A DNA stretch of 64,000 nt from Flavobacterium dankookense (GCF_004362665.1 NZ_SNXR01000012.1:372001-436000), one strand, 5' to 3'; positions 34,601 to 43,613 are shown, counted from the stretch's first letter. Made by a program: numbers and translations. Notes: a model not told the origin generated them from the sequence alone.

Positions 34601-35034
34601 TCAACCCAATAACCCATTTTTTCGGTTAGATCGTTCCAGACGTCGGTGTAACGCATTACGGTTTTTTTACACGCTTCGTTGTATTCTTCGATAGAAATAG
34701 TTTTTCCGATATCTTCTTTGGTAATTCCTAATTCTTTCTCAGTACCTAGTTCTACTGGTAAACCGTGTGTATCCCAACCTGCTTTTCGTTTTACTTGAAA
34801 ACCTTTTTGAGTTTTATAACGACAAAAAATGTCTTTGATTGCACGCGCCATTACGTGGTGAATTCCAGGCAAACCGTTTGCACTTGGTGGACCTTCAAAA
34901 AACACATATGGCGTTGCGCCTTCACGTGAAGTTACAGATTGTTCAAAGACGTTATTTTTTTTCCAAAAATCAAGAACTTCTGACGCTACAGTTGGCAGGT
35001 CAAGTCCTTTGTATTCAGTAAACTTAGTACTCAT
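31633..35034 (-). CDS. ileS: Isoleucyl-tRNA synthetase
   Basis: The 1133-residue enzyme is of the long (eukaryote-like) IleRS type common in Bacteroidota. The class I HIGH-type motif appears at about 50-62 (PSANGLPGIHHVM), and the KMSKR loop as QKMSKRLGN, about residue 690. A CP1 editing domain between them carries AWTTTPWTLPSNTAL and a GTGIVHTAPTFGADD motif, and an anticodon-binding helical region follows. It charges tRNA-Ile and hydrolyses mischarged Val-tRNA. The following DksA-like gene is 12 bp away. The 5' flank has a 21-bp tandem repeat and the remnant of recO. Confidence 0.97.
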   Translation of the reverse strand: MSTKFTEYKGLDLPTVASEVLDFWKKNNVFEQSVTSREGATPYVFFEGPPSANGLPGIHHVMARAIKDIFCRYKTQKGFQVKRKAGWDTHGLPVELGTEKELGITKEDIGKTISIEEYNEACKKTVMRYTDVWNDLTEKMGYWVDMEDPYVTYKSKYMESVWWLLKQIYNKDLLYKGYTIQPYSPKAGTGLSSHEVNQPGSYRDVTDTTVVAQFKTKNETLPSFLQGFGTIHILAWTTTPWTLPSNTALTVGPKIDYVLVETFNQYTFEPVKVILAKNLVGKQFGKGFVASENSSDFENYKAGDKVIPFKILTEFKGKDLVGIRYEQLMQFVLPYQNPENAFRVISGDFVTTEDGTGIVHTAPTFGADDAKVAKEATPEVPPMLVLDENGNPVPLVDLQGKFIQGLGNLSGKYVKNEYYDAGTAPERSADVEIAIQLKEENKAFKVEKYVHSYPHSWRTDEPLLYYPLDSWFIKVTDVKERMFDLNETINWKPKATGEGRFGNWLKNANDWNLSRSRYWGIPLPIWRTEDKTEEILIGSVEELYSEIEKSIEAGFQKENPFKGFVVGNMSEENYNLVDLHKNVVDAITLVSASGKPMKRESDLIDVWFDSGAMPYAQWHYPFENKDKIDENKDFPADFIAEGVDQTRGWFYTLHAIGTLVFDKIAYKNVVSNGLVLDKNGQKMSKRLGNAVDPFTTLAEYGPDATRWYMIANANPWDNLKFDIEGVAEVRRKFFGTLYNTYSFFSLYANIDGFKYAEAEIPLNERPEIDRWILSELHTLIKTVDEAYADYEPTKAARAISDFVQENLSNWYVRLCRRRFWKGEYGTDKIAAYQTLYTCLLNVAKLSAPIAPFFMDKLYRDLTQATHSEEFESVHLAKFPNSVENFVDKSLESKMMKAQTVSSLVLSLRKKEMIKVRQPLQKIMIPILDENQRTEIEAVSDLIKAEVNVKEIELLDDASGVLVKQIKPNFKTLGPRFGKDMGLISKEIQNFKPEQIAELEAKGMLVLVISGKSIILTTEDVEISSQDIPGWLVANANGITVALDITLTPALKNEGIARELVNRIQNLRKDSGFEVTDKIKVQLQHTDSLAVAIKENENYIKSETLTETLVLENEVTNGSEIEFDEIKTRILISK

Positions 35035-35077
35035 TTTTATCGTTTTCTTTAATCAGTTTGCGAAAGTAATCAATTTT

Positions 35078-35119
35078 GATAAAAGAGAATAGAAAATAGA
35101 TAAAAGAGAATAGACTTTT
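35078..35119. repeat. Two-copy 21-bp tandem repeat upstream of ileS
   Basis: GATAAAAGAGAATAGA occurs at 35078-35093 and again at 35099-35114, a period of exactly 21 bp (about two helical turns). It lies 44-80 bp before the ileS start codon. Confidence 0.55.
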
Positions 35120-35156
35120 GACAAATATTTAGAAAGAATTATGATTTTTTATCTTT

Positions 35157-35200
35157 TTACGAAAAAACTTCTTTTAAAACGTTTAATGATTTAGGTTTTT
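35157..35200 (-). pseudogene. recO: Remnant copy of the recO 3' end
   Basis: The minus strand encodes KPKSLNVLKEVFS and a TAA stop, against KPKSLDVLKEVFA and TAA at the end of the intact recO (39117-39160). At the DNA level 35161-35200 and 39121-39160 agree at 37 of 40 positions. The reading frame and stop are kept, although only 13 codons remain. The similarity ends at the Lys codon upstream. The two copies flank the DUF3857 gene pair as direct repeats about 3.96 kb apart. Confidence 0.85.
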
Positions 35201-35223
35201 AAAATTAAAAATTTTCTTTTGCG

Positions 35224-37164
35224 TTATTTTGATATAACAACTGAAGATTTATAAAAATCAAATGCAGTGTTTATTAAATCACGGTATTCGTTATATCTTT
35301 CTTTTTCCAAGTGTGTGAAATTATAAAATTCTTCGATTGAGATTTTTAAAATGTTTCCTTCGATTGTGGCAATTGAATTAAAATCGGCAATCACTTCTTT
35401 GTTTTCATTGTCTTTTAATTGCTTACTAAAAACTAAATTATCAACATTTTTTATTGTATATCCATTTGGAATATTGAGTGTTATAGTGTGAAGGTATTTC
35501 TTTGGATAATATAAATCAACTGCATATTTTCGTTCGGTTTCTTGATATAAATCTGTTTGCTTTCCGAGCACTTTACCTATTGAAAATAGGTAGTTTTTGC
35601 CTGCATTTTCAATCCATGATTCTTTTATTTGAACTTGAGTGTCAAAAGTGAAGGGTTTGGTATTGTCATAATTAAATTCATATTCTTTATTTGAAATTGT
35701 ATAATTTTTGATGTCAACATTAATATCCTGAAATACATTTTCTTTGATGTAATCTTTCAATTTATCTTCTGAAATATATTTCATATAATATCTTGAATAA
35801 TAGGAGCGATATCCTGTTGTTTCCATTTTTTTGTTAACGTTAACAGTTTCCATATCTTCATCGATAGTGATATTGCTATTGGTTTTTACAAGATTTTCAT
35901 CGACAGTTGGGCTATCGATTGTGACGAAATCATAATAAACATTTTTATTGTTTTTACCCTCTGTTCGAAACATTACGGCGCTATTGTTAATACAAACATT
36001 ACTAGGTGGACCATAAGGCATCCAATAGTCGAAAGGAGTCAGACGTTTATTGGTTTCAGGTATAAAAATCATGATTTCTGAGAGTGTTTGTGGAACCACG
36101 TGTACTTCGTCAAAATGATCTTCAAATTTATTAGTAGATGCAATTAGTTTGTATTTTATGTTAAGGTAATCAAGCACATCTTTATACAAATTCAAAACCA
36201 TTTTAGGAGTTATTTTTTTGTCTTCAAAGATTTTTTTATAACTAGGTTGGTAGTCTATTTCAAGATTATTTTTTATGTAAATATCCATTTTTTTCAATCT
36301 TTCATCAAGTGGTATTGAACTATCATCCAACTTTAAATCTGAAATAAATTTCTTTACCATAGTTTTGGCATTTGTTCCATCGGCGTAATAATTTAAATCG
36401 CGAAAAAAGTCTTGAAAATCATAACTTATTGTTCGTGTATAGTAGTAAACTTTAGCCAGATTTGCGTAATTTGTTGCATTTGTTTCAAACTTATAAGCGG
36501 GTAGGTTTTTTACATAAAAAATTTTATTTTTATTGGTTGAAGCTTCGGTCATGCCATTATATCCGTAGGCATAAGTGAAAGTGTTTGGAATTTCATTAAT
36601 TTGAAATTTACCCTCTATTACAGGGATTGTTCTCTGAAAATATTCTACTCCTGATAGTTCAGGAAAGTCTTTAATTACATAAAAGTATTCAATAATATCA
36701 CCTTTTTCAACACCTTCAAAAACAAATTGGCGTTCGTCAGAGTTTTCTTTTTCTATTATTCTTTCCTTGGGAAGTTCTTCTATTGTTCCATTTTCTTTGA
36801 TTACTCTTGCTCTTAAATCTCGATAATCACGAACATATTTTTTATCAATAGAAACCTTGTTAAAATTATTCACACCTTCGTTAGAAAGGATTTTAATGGC
36901 ACTGTGTTTTACAACAAACCCTTTGTAAGTATAATATCCGACACGGTTTTCATAAAAACGGTAATCTTTTAAAACAACTGCTGGATAATTTTCAAACTCT
37001 TTTGGAATTTCATTAAATTTTGGAACTGTTTCCCATTCATAATTCTTTACTTCTTCGACTTGTGAAAAAGCAAAAAATTGGGTAAGTATAAACAATAAAA
37101 TAAAATTTTTTTTATTCAAACAAATGGAATTGTTTGTGTTTTGTTTGAGAATAGTTGATTTCAT
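35224..37164 (-). CDS. Exported DUF3857 protein with degenerate transglutaminase-like domain
   Basis: The 646-residue protein has an N-terminal extension and a signal peptide (cut near 34, FAFSQ). A DUF3857 domain follows (about 60-240), then a transglutaminase-like region (about 270-400) and a C-terminal beta-rich domain. In the region where active homologues have a GDCKD nucleophile, residues 311-330 read KIFEDKKITPKMVLNLYKDV, so the catalytic Cys is missing. A role as binding or scaffolding paralogue is therefore more likely than catalysis. Its start overlaps the stop of the upstream DUF3857 gene by 4 bases. Confidence 0.82.
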   Translation of the reverse strand: MKSTILKQNTNNSICLNKKNFILLFILTQFFAFSQVEEVKNYEWETVPKFNEIPKEFENYPAVVLKDYRFYENRVGYYTYKGFVVKHSAIKILSNEGVNNFNKVSIDKKYVRDYRDLRARVIKENGTIEELPKERIIEKENSDERQFVFEGVEKGDIIEYFYVIKDFPELSGVEYFQRTIPVIEGKFQINEIPNTFTYAYGYNGMTEASTNKNKIFYVKNLPAYKFETNATNYANLAKVYYYTRTISYDFQDFFRDLNYYADGTNAKTMVKKFISDLKLDDSSIPLDERLKKMDIYIKNNLEIDYQPSYKKIFEDKKITPKMVLNLYKDVLDYLNIKYKLIASTNKFEDHFDEVHVVPQTLSEIMIFIPETNKRLTPFDYWMPYGPPSNVCINNSAVMFRTEGKNNKNVYYDFVTIDSPTVDENLVKTNSNITIDEDMETVNVNKKMETTGYRSYYSRYYMKYISEDKLKDYIKENVFQDINVDIKNYTISNKEYEFNYDNTKPFTFDTQVQIKESWIENAGKNYLFSIGKVLGKQTDLYQETERKYAVDLYYPKKYLHTITLNIPNGYTIKNVDNLVFSKQLKDNENKEVIADFNSIATIEGNILKISIEEFYNFTHLEKERYNEYRDLINTAFDFYKSSVVISK

Positions 37165-39044
37165 ATTTTGGTGAGAATAATGTTTTGATTATATTGTTTT
37201 GTCATGCTTTTTATGGCTGCATTCCAATTGGCAAAATTGTTTTTTTCCAATAGTAATTTATTCAACATTAATTTTTGTGACACTATTATTTTATTGTTTT
37301 TTAGTGTATAGTTAACATTAACATCAAGCAATTCGTTTGAAAAAACATAATTTTCTGGCAAGAATTCCGTTTTATAGTCATTTGGTAAAGTTATTTCATA
37401 TTCGAAATTATATGATTTTTTAAAATCAAATTCCAAAGGGACTTTTCTTTTTTCTTCATCAATCCGTTCATTTGAAAATGGAAAAAATAAAATAGGTTTA
37501 AAAATAATTTGATTGTCAATCTGTTTTGTCCATTTTTCAAGCTCAAAATTATGTTTTATTTCCAATGGGTTTTGTGACAAGTCATCGTTTTTAATTTTAA
37601 TATTGGAGGTAGTTAAATTTTCAATAAAACGAGAAAGGTATTCCTTTAGTACTTCATCTTTATGAAGTGCAGATTTATAAGTACTTAAAAAGTGCGTTTT
37701 ATTATAACCTTTCAATTTAAATTCTGCTTCACCTATTAATTTATTATTTTCAATACGGTATTGGATTAAACCACTATGTTGGTTGTCTTCGGGAAGAGTT
37801 ATAGGAACTGAAATTATTTTATAATTATTTGCATCTATTTTTAATAAAGCTTGTTTACCTTGAATAAATGGAGTAAACGAGGGGAAAGTGGTAAACTGAC
37901 CTGTTGCATCGAGGAAAATATATTTTTCATCAACTTTAGCTACTGCTATCATATGATTATCAACTATTGGTGTTGGGACTGCTTCATAAGTATAATTGTT
38001 ATGCCGTGTTCCAATCCATGCTATATAGGATTCGATATTGGCATAATGCAACATTTCGTTCAGCAAATTGGCCATGTCTTTGCAATCGCCATATTTTTTT
38101 TGAAAAACATCGGCAGCTTCTCTTGGAACAAAACCGCCCATTCCGTCTTCAAATGCTACGTAATGAATTTTGGTTTGGACAAAATCAAAAATCGCTTTAA
38201 CTTTTTCTGAACTAGATGTAAGTCCTTTAATCAATGATTCGGTTTCCTTTTTTAGAGCTGTTTGATCTGTTTTGTTGATGTCTTTGACTGTTTGATAATA
38301 GTATTTATACAAATTGTCAATAGAACCTAACACTTCTTCCTTGCCTAAACTAGTAGTATAATTTTTGATGTAAAAAATTAAATGGGGTAAAAAGTAGGAT
38401 GGATTTGGCGCATCTTCAAAGTAGTCAACTTTAGTACTGTTAAGTAATTGCCAAGTATAAATGGTATAATCGCCTTCTTTTATTGATGAAAACTGAATAA
38501 AATCAGTATCATCTCCTTGAAGAATATAACCTATTTCAACTTTGTTAGACACTTTTAGAGTTACTTTAGAGTCTTTACAATCTAAATTGTCTTTAAAATA
38601 GTAAGTGTCCAACAGTTGTGGCACTTTAAAAGTTTTTCTATATGAAGAATAGGTTTGTGAACCTTCTTTTAAATTTGGGAATGAATAATATTTAAATTTC
38701 ATATCATGATAGAAAATTTCGTCTATTTGGCGATCTTCTGTTCCGATGTACTTAACTTTTTCTTTTTTATTTTCTGGTGAAATGCTGTAGGCTTCGATAT
38801 CGCTTATTTCTTCAAATGAACTTGTATAATCTATTCGGTTTTGCTTTATAAAAATATTGTCTTTGTCACCTACCCATTTTCGTTCTTCTGAAAATAAGGT
38901 TATAACTAGTTTTTCACTTTTTAGGTCAACAATATAATTATCTGTTTTGCTGATGATATATGATTTTGGTTTTGTATTTTGTCCTATTCCGACAAAACAG
39001 GTTAAGAGGAAAACGAAAATCTTTAATTTATTAAGTAAAGTCAT
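37161..39044 (-). CDS. Exported DUF3857 protein with intact transglutaminase-like triad
   Basis: This 627-residue precursor has a signal peptide (about 1-21), a DUF3857 domain (about 50-230) and a transglutaminase-like domain (about 270-390) whose triad is visible: C321 in GDCKDMANLL, H364 in VDNHMIAV and D379 in FLDATG. A C-terminal beta-rich domain follows. Such proteins are widespread in Bacteroidota, are thought to act in the periplasm, and have no defined substrate. It is the first gene of a two-gene coupled operon; its active form contrasts with the Cys-less paralogue downstream. Confidence 0.87.
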   Translation of the reverse strand: MTLLNKLKIFVFLLTCFVGIGQNTKPKSYIISKTDNYIVDLKSEKLVITLFSEERKWVGDKDNIFIKQNRIDYTSSFEEISDIEAYSISPENKKEKVKYIGTEDRQIDEIFYHDMKFKYYSFPNLKEGSQTYSSYRKTFKVPQLLDTYYFKDNLDCKDSKVTLKVSNKVEIGYILQGDDTDFIQFSSIKEGDYTIYTWQLLNSTKVDYFEDAPNPSYFLPHLIFYIKNYTTSLGKEEVLGSIDNLYKYYYQTVKDINKTDQTALKKETESLIKGLTSSSEKVKAIFDFVQTKIHYVAFEDGMGGFVPREAADVFQKKYGDCKDMANLLNEMLHYANIESYIAWIGTRHNNYTYEAVPTPIVDNHMIAVAKVDEKYIFLDATGQFTTFPSFTPFIQGKQALLKIDANNYKIISVPITLPEDNQHSGLIQYRIENNKLIGEAEFKLKGYNKTHFLSTYKSALHKDEVLKEYLSRFIENLTTSNIKIKNDDLSQNPLEIKHNFELEKWTKQIDNQIIFKPILFFPFSNERIDEEKRKVPLEFDFKKSYNFEYEITLPNDYKTEFLPENYVFSNELLDVNVNYTLKNNKIIVSQKLMLNKLLLEKNNFANWNAAIKSMTKQYNQNIILTKI

Positions 39045-39116
39045 TTTTTGGCTATAATTGGAAATAAATTTCTTAGAATAGTGCGAAATAACATAAAAAT
39101 TATGAAAAAATACTCT

Positions 39117-39830
39117 TTAAGCAAAAACTTCTTTTAAAACGTCTAAAGATTTAGGTTTTTTGAATCCATCAAGGTGAATGGTATAATAATCTAAAATAAT
39201 TTTCAGAAGAATTTGGCGTTCAATTCCAGCAAAGACTTTTTGATTGCTGTCGAATTTTAGATCAATGAGTTTTTTGAATAAATGGGTTTCATGTTGGGTA
39301 AGACAACTTGTTCCTAAAATAGGGGAGAAAATTCCATCTTTCATTTCGAAATGATTGTTTTCGATTTCAGAGACATCGGGATAAAAACCCAAAAATTTTG
39401 TTATTTCTAAAAGTAAAATCAAGTGGAAATTGGAGGTTTCCTCATGTGTGTCTAGCCAAAGCAAAGCGGTTTCTAGAAAGGTAAATAAACTTTCGTTTTT
39501 TTCTTCTTCTTGAATGCTGTGATGTAACATTTCGGATAGAAAAATAACGATAGTGCTTTTAATAACATCGGTGTTTATAGTTTGATATACCGTTGCAAGC
39601 TTAATTTCTTTGAAATGTTCTAAAGTTCCTTTGTTTTTGTGAATGGCTTCGATTTCAAGAATAGTTAATGGTTGAAAATAGCCGATTTTTTGGGATGATT
39701 TTTTGTTGGAAAAAGCACTTTGCACAAAATAACTTTTTAATCCATCCGATTGGGTAAAACATTTTACAATCAAGCTTTTTTCTTGATAACGAAGCGATGA
39801 AATAACGATGGCTTTAGTTTTTACCAACAT
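39117..39830 (-). CDS. recO: DNA repair protein RecO
   Basis: The 237-residue protein has the N-terminal OB fold (about 1-80; VISSLRYQEKSLIVKCFTQSDGLKSYFVQ) and an all-helical C-terminal domain (about 85-237), as in RecO that loads RecA onto SSB-coated DNA with RecR. The zinc-binding Cys cluster of some RecO proteins is reduced here to isolated Cys residues. It lies 27 bp after porZ on the same strand. Its last 13 codons are duplicated near ileS. Confidence 0.9.
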   Translation of the reverse strand: MLVKTKAIVISSLRYQEKSLIVKCFTQSDGLKSYFVQSAFSNKKSSQKIGYFQPLTILEIEAIHKNKGTLEHFKEIKLATVYQTINTDVIKSTIVIFLSEMLHHSIQEEEKNESLFTFLETALLWLDTHEETSNFHLILLLEITKFLGFYPDVSEIENNHFEMKDGIFSPILGTSCLTQHETHLFKKLIDLKFDSNQKVFAGIERQILLKIILDYYTIHLDGFKKPKSLDVLKEVFA

Positions 39831-39857
39831 TGGAATTTGGGATTTTCGCGTTGGATA

Positions 39858-42155
39858 TTATCTGACGATCATTACTTTTTTAACAGTAGTTTCGGAACCA
39901 TCTTCGGCAGAAATAAAAATCATATAAACTCCTGAAGCGACTTTGTATTTGCCAAAAGCTGTTGTATCCCATTCTATTGTTCCGCCTTCTGAAGTGGTTT
40001 CGTGAACTAGATTTCCTTCGATGTCGGTTATCTTTATTGTTGCTTTTGATATTAATCCAGCAATTTTAACAGTTCCAACAAATTCTGGGCGAACAGGATT
40101 TGGATATACATAAACGTTTTTTAAATCATCAGCTGGTTTTGTTGATGTTCCTTGAAAGGAAATCATTCCTCTATCGGTAGCAAAAAACACTTCGCCTGTT
40201 GTTGGATTAATAGCTATTTCGTTTACAGAATTACTTGGTAAAGGTGAATTGTCTGTAGTGAAATGATAAATTGTTTCTTGTCCGTTTGGAGAAAATAAAA
40301 AAACACCTGAGTCTGCTGTTCCAATCCATTTTCTATTAGATCCATCAACTTCGATATCGGTAACAAATTGTTCGAATAATAATTCTTGACCAATATCGCC
40401 GTCTTGAATAACAATTCGGTTAGTATTTATTTGACCTTCATTGTTGTAACTACTTATGCTTGAAAGTACACGCAAACCCTTAGATGTTCCAATCCAAACT
40501 TGATTTCGATTGTCAATTGCCAGTGCTCTTACATCTTTTGCTGGCAAATTGCCTTCATCAACGCCTTCGGTTATTTTTTTAAAGACATTGTTATTTTCGT
40601 TAAAAGCAATTAGTCCATTTTGTGAAGAACCGATCCATTTAGTTCCATTTCTGTCGATAACAATTCTGCTGTAATCGTTTGCTCCAACTGCAGCAAGAAT
40701 ACTTTCCATATTGTAGGATTGCCATTGGCCATTTGCTCGCAAAACTTTTAACCCATTGTTAATACGGCTATTGGTTATCCATAAGTTATTTGATCGGTCA
40801 AAAGCGCTTGGGCCAATTCTTATATTTTCTAACGAGCCAGAAACTATAGATTCTAAGCTACTGTTTGCTGATTGATATAATGTAGTAGGAATATCATTTT
40901 CAATTTTTATTAATCCATTGTTGTAGGAACTAATATAGGTTTCGTTTTCATTATTTGGATTTATTGTAGCTCGTGTTAGTGCTTTAGCATCAAGCATTTC
41001 AGAATATGGAATATTTAACCAACCATCAGACTCAGAAAATTTGCTTACTCCAAATTGTGATAGTGAAAATCCTATGTATAGATAGGGATTGAATTCAATG
41101 TTATAACCGCCATAAACTGCCCATAAATTTGTTGATGAGCTGCTGATTGAAAACATTCTGTTTTTCGATGGACCATCGGGCATAATATATTCAAAACTTG
41201 CTGGAGATTCAATTGTTGAAGTTAGAATTCCGTTTTCGTTTGTTCCAATGTAGATTGTATTGTTTATGACTGTTGCACAAGTAAATGTTATTGTTTGGTC
41301 TGTGATTTGTGATGATTGAATATGCGCTAATTGATTGAAGCTTGTATTGTAAACATAAACATCATTCAAAGTAGTAATCATTAATTTATCATTATAAGTT
41401 CTAATTTCTATGTTGACCTGGTTTAAATTAACAATTTCTTCAAAAAAAGAACCATTATATTTGTAAACTCTATTGTTTAAGTTAGAGCCAACTAATTGAT
41501 TATTGTAGGTTACTAATCCATTCCAAAAGCCAGCATCAAATGTTTGCCATTGATTGAAATCATTTAAGTTTGGATTTGTTAATGCTGCTCTTTTAATTCC
41601 GTTGAAAACAGTTACTGCATAAATTTCATTATTGAGAACAGCAGTCTGGTAAATTTTTATTTCAGTTCCATTTGGACCAATAAAATAGGTATCACCAAAA
41701 TTTAATGTGTCAATATTATATTGAACAATTCCAAAATCACAAGAAATATAAATTATCCCTTCATGTTCCATGAAATGATTAATTCGTTTTATATTTGGAG
41801 GTATGGATTTATTAATGATGTCAACTACATTAGTAACACTTCCATCAATGTCGTTCACAACAATTAGTAATCCATTTTCATAACCAATGATTGTTTTTTT
41901 GAAAGTGTTACTATGATGAATAGCTGTTATTGTTTGTCCTGAAAGGCCATCAATTGTATTTGTGGTTTTAATGGTATTCGAAAGAATGTTTTTTGAAAAT
42001 AATGCGTTTTCACCAGCTCCAATAATTCTATCAGTTGCTTCTGTAATGTCTTTTATCTGATTGTATGAAAAATATCCTTTCCAATTAAGATTTGATTGTG
42101 CAAATCCAAATTGAAGAATAAAAATTAAAAAAAGGAATACTTGTTTTTTCATCAC
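39858..42155 (-). CDS. porZ: Type IX secretion protein PorZ
   Basis: The 765-residue precursor has a signal peptide (1-19, GFAQ) and two beta-propellers of WD/two-component-regulator type (about 25-330 and 350-670; repeats such as NRNQVWIGTSKGLRV, GTKWIGSSQNGLIAF, NRKWIGTADSGVFLF). A C-terminal type IX sorting-like beta-sandwich (about 680-765) carries YVYPNPVRPEF, IKITDIEGNLV, GKYKVASGVYMIFI and KKVMIV. This is the PorZ layout (P. gingivalis PG1604), a component of the T9SS attachment complex at the cell surface. The recO-porZ pairing is typical of flavobacteria. A TATATTTG element lies at 42168-42175. Confidence 0.9.
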   Translation of the reverse strand: MMKKQVFLFLIFILQFGFAQSNLNWKGYFSYNQIKDITEATDRIIGAGENALFSKNILSNTIKTTNTIDGLSGQTITAIHHSNTFKKTIIGYENGLLIVVNDIDGSVTNVVDIINKSIPPNIKRINHFMEHEGIIYISCDFGIVQYNIDTLNFGDTYFIGPNGTEIKIYQTAVLNNEIYAVTVFNGIKRAALTNPNLNDFNQWQTFDAGFWNGLVTYNNQLVGSNLNNRVYKYNGSFFEEIVNLNQVNIEIRTYNDKLMITTLNDVYVYNTSFNQLAHIQSSQITDQTITFTCATVINNTIYIGTNENGILTSTIESPASFEYIMPDGPSKNRMFSISSSSTNLWAVYGGYNIEFNPYLYIGFSLSQFGVSKFSESDGWLNIPYSEMLDAKALTRATINPNNENETYISSYNNGLIKIENDIPTTLYQSANSSLESIVSGSLENIRIGPSAFDRSNNLWITNSRINNGLKVLRANGQWQSYNMESILAAVGANDYSRIVIDRNGTKWIGSSQNGLIAFNENNNVFKKITEGVDEGNLPAKDVRALAIDNRNQVWIGTSKGLRVLSSISSYNNEGQINTNRIVIQDGDIGQELLFEQFVTDIEVDGSNRKWIGTADSGVFLFSPNGQETIYHFTTDNSPLPSNSVNEIAINPTTGEVFFATDRGMISFQGTSTKPADDLKNVYVYPNPVRPEFVGTVKIAGLISKATIKITDIEGNLVHETTSEGGTIEWDTTAFGKYKVASGVYMIFISAEDGSETTVKKVMIVR

Positions 42156-42167
42156 AAAAATTATTTA

Positions 42168-42175
42168 CAAATATA
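42168..42175 (-). promoter_or_regulatory. Candidate porZ-recO -7 element
   Basis: TATATTTG on the minus strand, 13 bp before the ATG, matches TAnnTTTG exactly. The -33 region reads TTT rather than TTG. Confidence 0.35.
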
Positions 42176-42211
42176 GTATAAACGTAAAAAACTCTGTTTT
42201 AATATAAATTA

Positions 42212-42240
42212 AAAAAAAATGCCTTCTTTTTGAGAAGGCA
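42212..42240 (-). terminator. Terminator of gdhA
   Basis: The 8-bp stem TGCCTTCT / AGAAGGCA with a 5-base loop is followed on the minus strand by nine T residues. It lies 30 bp after the gdhA stop. Confidence 0.88.
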
Positions 42241-42269
42241 AATTTTGGTTTTGGTTGGTTTTTAATATA

Positions 42270-43613
42270 TTAGACAATTCCTTGAGCAAGCATTGCGTCA
42301 GCTACTTTTACAAATCCTGCTATGTTTGCACCTTTAACGTAGTCAACATAACCATTTGCATCCGTACCATATTTTACACAAGCCGCGTGAATATTTGCCA
42401 TAATTGCTTTTAATCTTTCGTCAACTTCTTCTGAAGTCCAACTTAAGCGTAATGAATTTTGAGACATTTCTAAACCAGATGTTGCAACACCACCAGCATT
42501 TGAAGCTTTTCCTGGTGCAAATAAAATTTTTGCATTTAAGAATGCCGTTACAGCTTCTGGAGTTGAAGGCATGTTTGCACCCTCAGCCACACAAATACAT
42601 CCGTTTGCAATTAATATTTTTGCTTCTTCTTCGTTCAATTCGTTTTGAGTTGCACATGGTAACGCTACATCACATTTTACTTCCCAAGGACGTTTTCCTG
42701 CAACGAATTTAGCGTTTGGATATTTTGTTACATAATCTGAAATTCTTCCATAGTTTACGTTTTTAATTTCCATTACATAAGCTAATTTTTCAGCATCAAT
42801 TCCGTCAGCATCATAAATATATCCAGATGAATCAGACATTGTTACAACTTTTCCGCCTAATTGGGTTGCTTTTTGAGTTGCATATTGCGCTACGTTTCCT
42901 GAACCTGAAACGACAACTGTTTTCCCAGTAAAGCTATCGCCTTTAGTAGCCAACATGCTTTGAGCAAAGTACACATCGCCATATCCAGTTGCTTCTGGAC
43001 GAATTAATGAACCTCCAAAAGTGATTCCTTTCCCAGTTAAAACTCCCGTAAATTCGTTTCGTAATCTTTTGTATTGACCAAACATGTAGCCAACTTCTCT
43101 TCCTCCAACACCAATATCTCCAGCAGGAACATCAGTGTCAGCACCAATGTGTTTAGAAAGTTCCGTCATAAATGATTGACAAAATCTCATGATTTCAATA
43201 TCTGATTTTCCTTTTGGGTCAAAATCTGCTCCACCTTTTCCTCCACCCATTGGCAAAGTAGTTAATGAATTTTTAAAAGTTTGTTCGAAAGCTAAGAATT
43301 TTAAGATACTTAGGTTTACAGATGGATGAAAACGAATTCCTCCTTTGTAAGGACCAATCGCAGAGTTCATTTGAATTCTGTATCCTCTGTTTACTTGAGT
43401 ATTTCCAGCATCATCAATCCATGTTACTCTAAACATGATTACTCTTTCTGGTTCTACCATTCTTTCCAAAAGCATTTTGTTTTGGTATTTTGTATTTTGT
43501 TCGATAAAAGGAATAACCGTTTCAGCAACTTCCTTTACTGCTTGCATGAATTCTGGTTCGTTAGCATTTCTTTTAGCTACAGCTTCTAAAAAGGCATCAA
43601 TACTGTGTGACAT
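42270..43613 (-). CDS. gdhA: NADP-type glutamate dehydrogenase
   Basis: The 447-residue length and the sequence match hexameric bacterial GdhA, which aminates 2-oxoglutarate. Visible landmarks are IQMNSAIGPYKGGIRFHP, the catalytic-Lys loop LPMGGGKGGADFDPKGKSD, DTDVPAGDIGVGGREVGYMFG, the dinucleotide-fold VVVSGSGNVAQYATQKA, and CVAEGANMPSTPEA. It stands alone: a terminator follows and a TATATTTG element (43657-43664) precedes it. Confidence 0.96.
   Translation of the reverse strand: MSHSIDAFLEAVAKRNANEPEFMQAVKEVAETVIPFIEQNTKYQNKMLLERMVEPERVIMFRVTWIDDAGNTQVNRGYRIQMNSAIGPYKGGIRFHPSVNLSILKFLAFEQTFKNSLTTLPMGGGKGGADFDPKGKSDIEIMRFCQSFMTELSKHIGADTDVPAGDIGVGGREVGYMFGQYKRLRNEFTGVLTGKGITFGGSLIRPEATGYGDVYFAQSMLATKGDSFTGKTVVVSGSGNVAQYATQKATQLGGKVVTMSDSSGYIYDADGIDAEKLAYVMEIKNVNYGRISDYVTKYPNAKFVAGKRPWEVKCDVALPCATQNELNEEEAKILIANGCICVAEGANMPSTPEAVTAFLNAKILFAPGKASNAGGVATSGLEMSQNSLRLSWTSEEVDERLKAIMANIHAACVKYGTDANGYVDYVKGANIAGFVKVADAMLAQGIV

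Noticed and set aside
35157..39160. An integrated mobile element between the recO repeats
   Set aside because: No integrase, transposase or inverted terminal repeats lie between the copies; only the DUF3857 genes are present, so the carrier, if any, has been lost.
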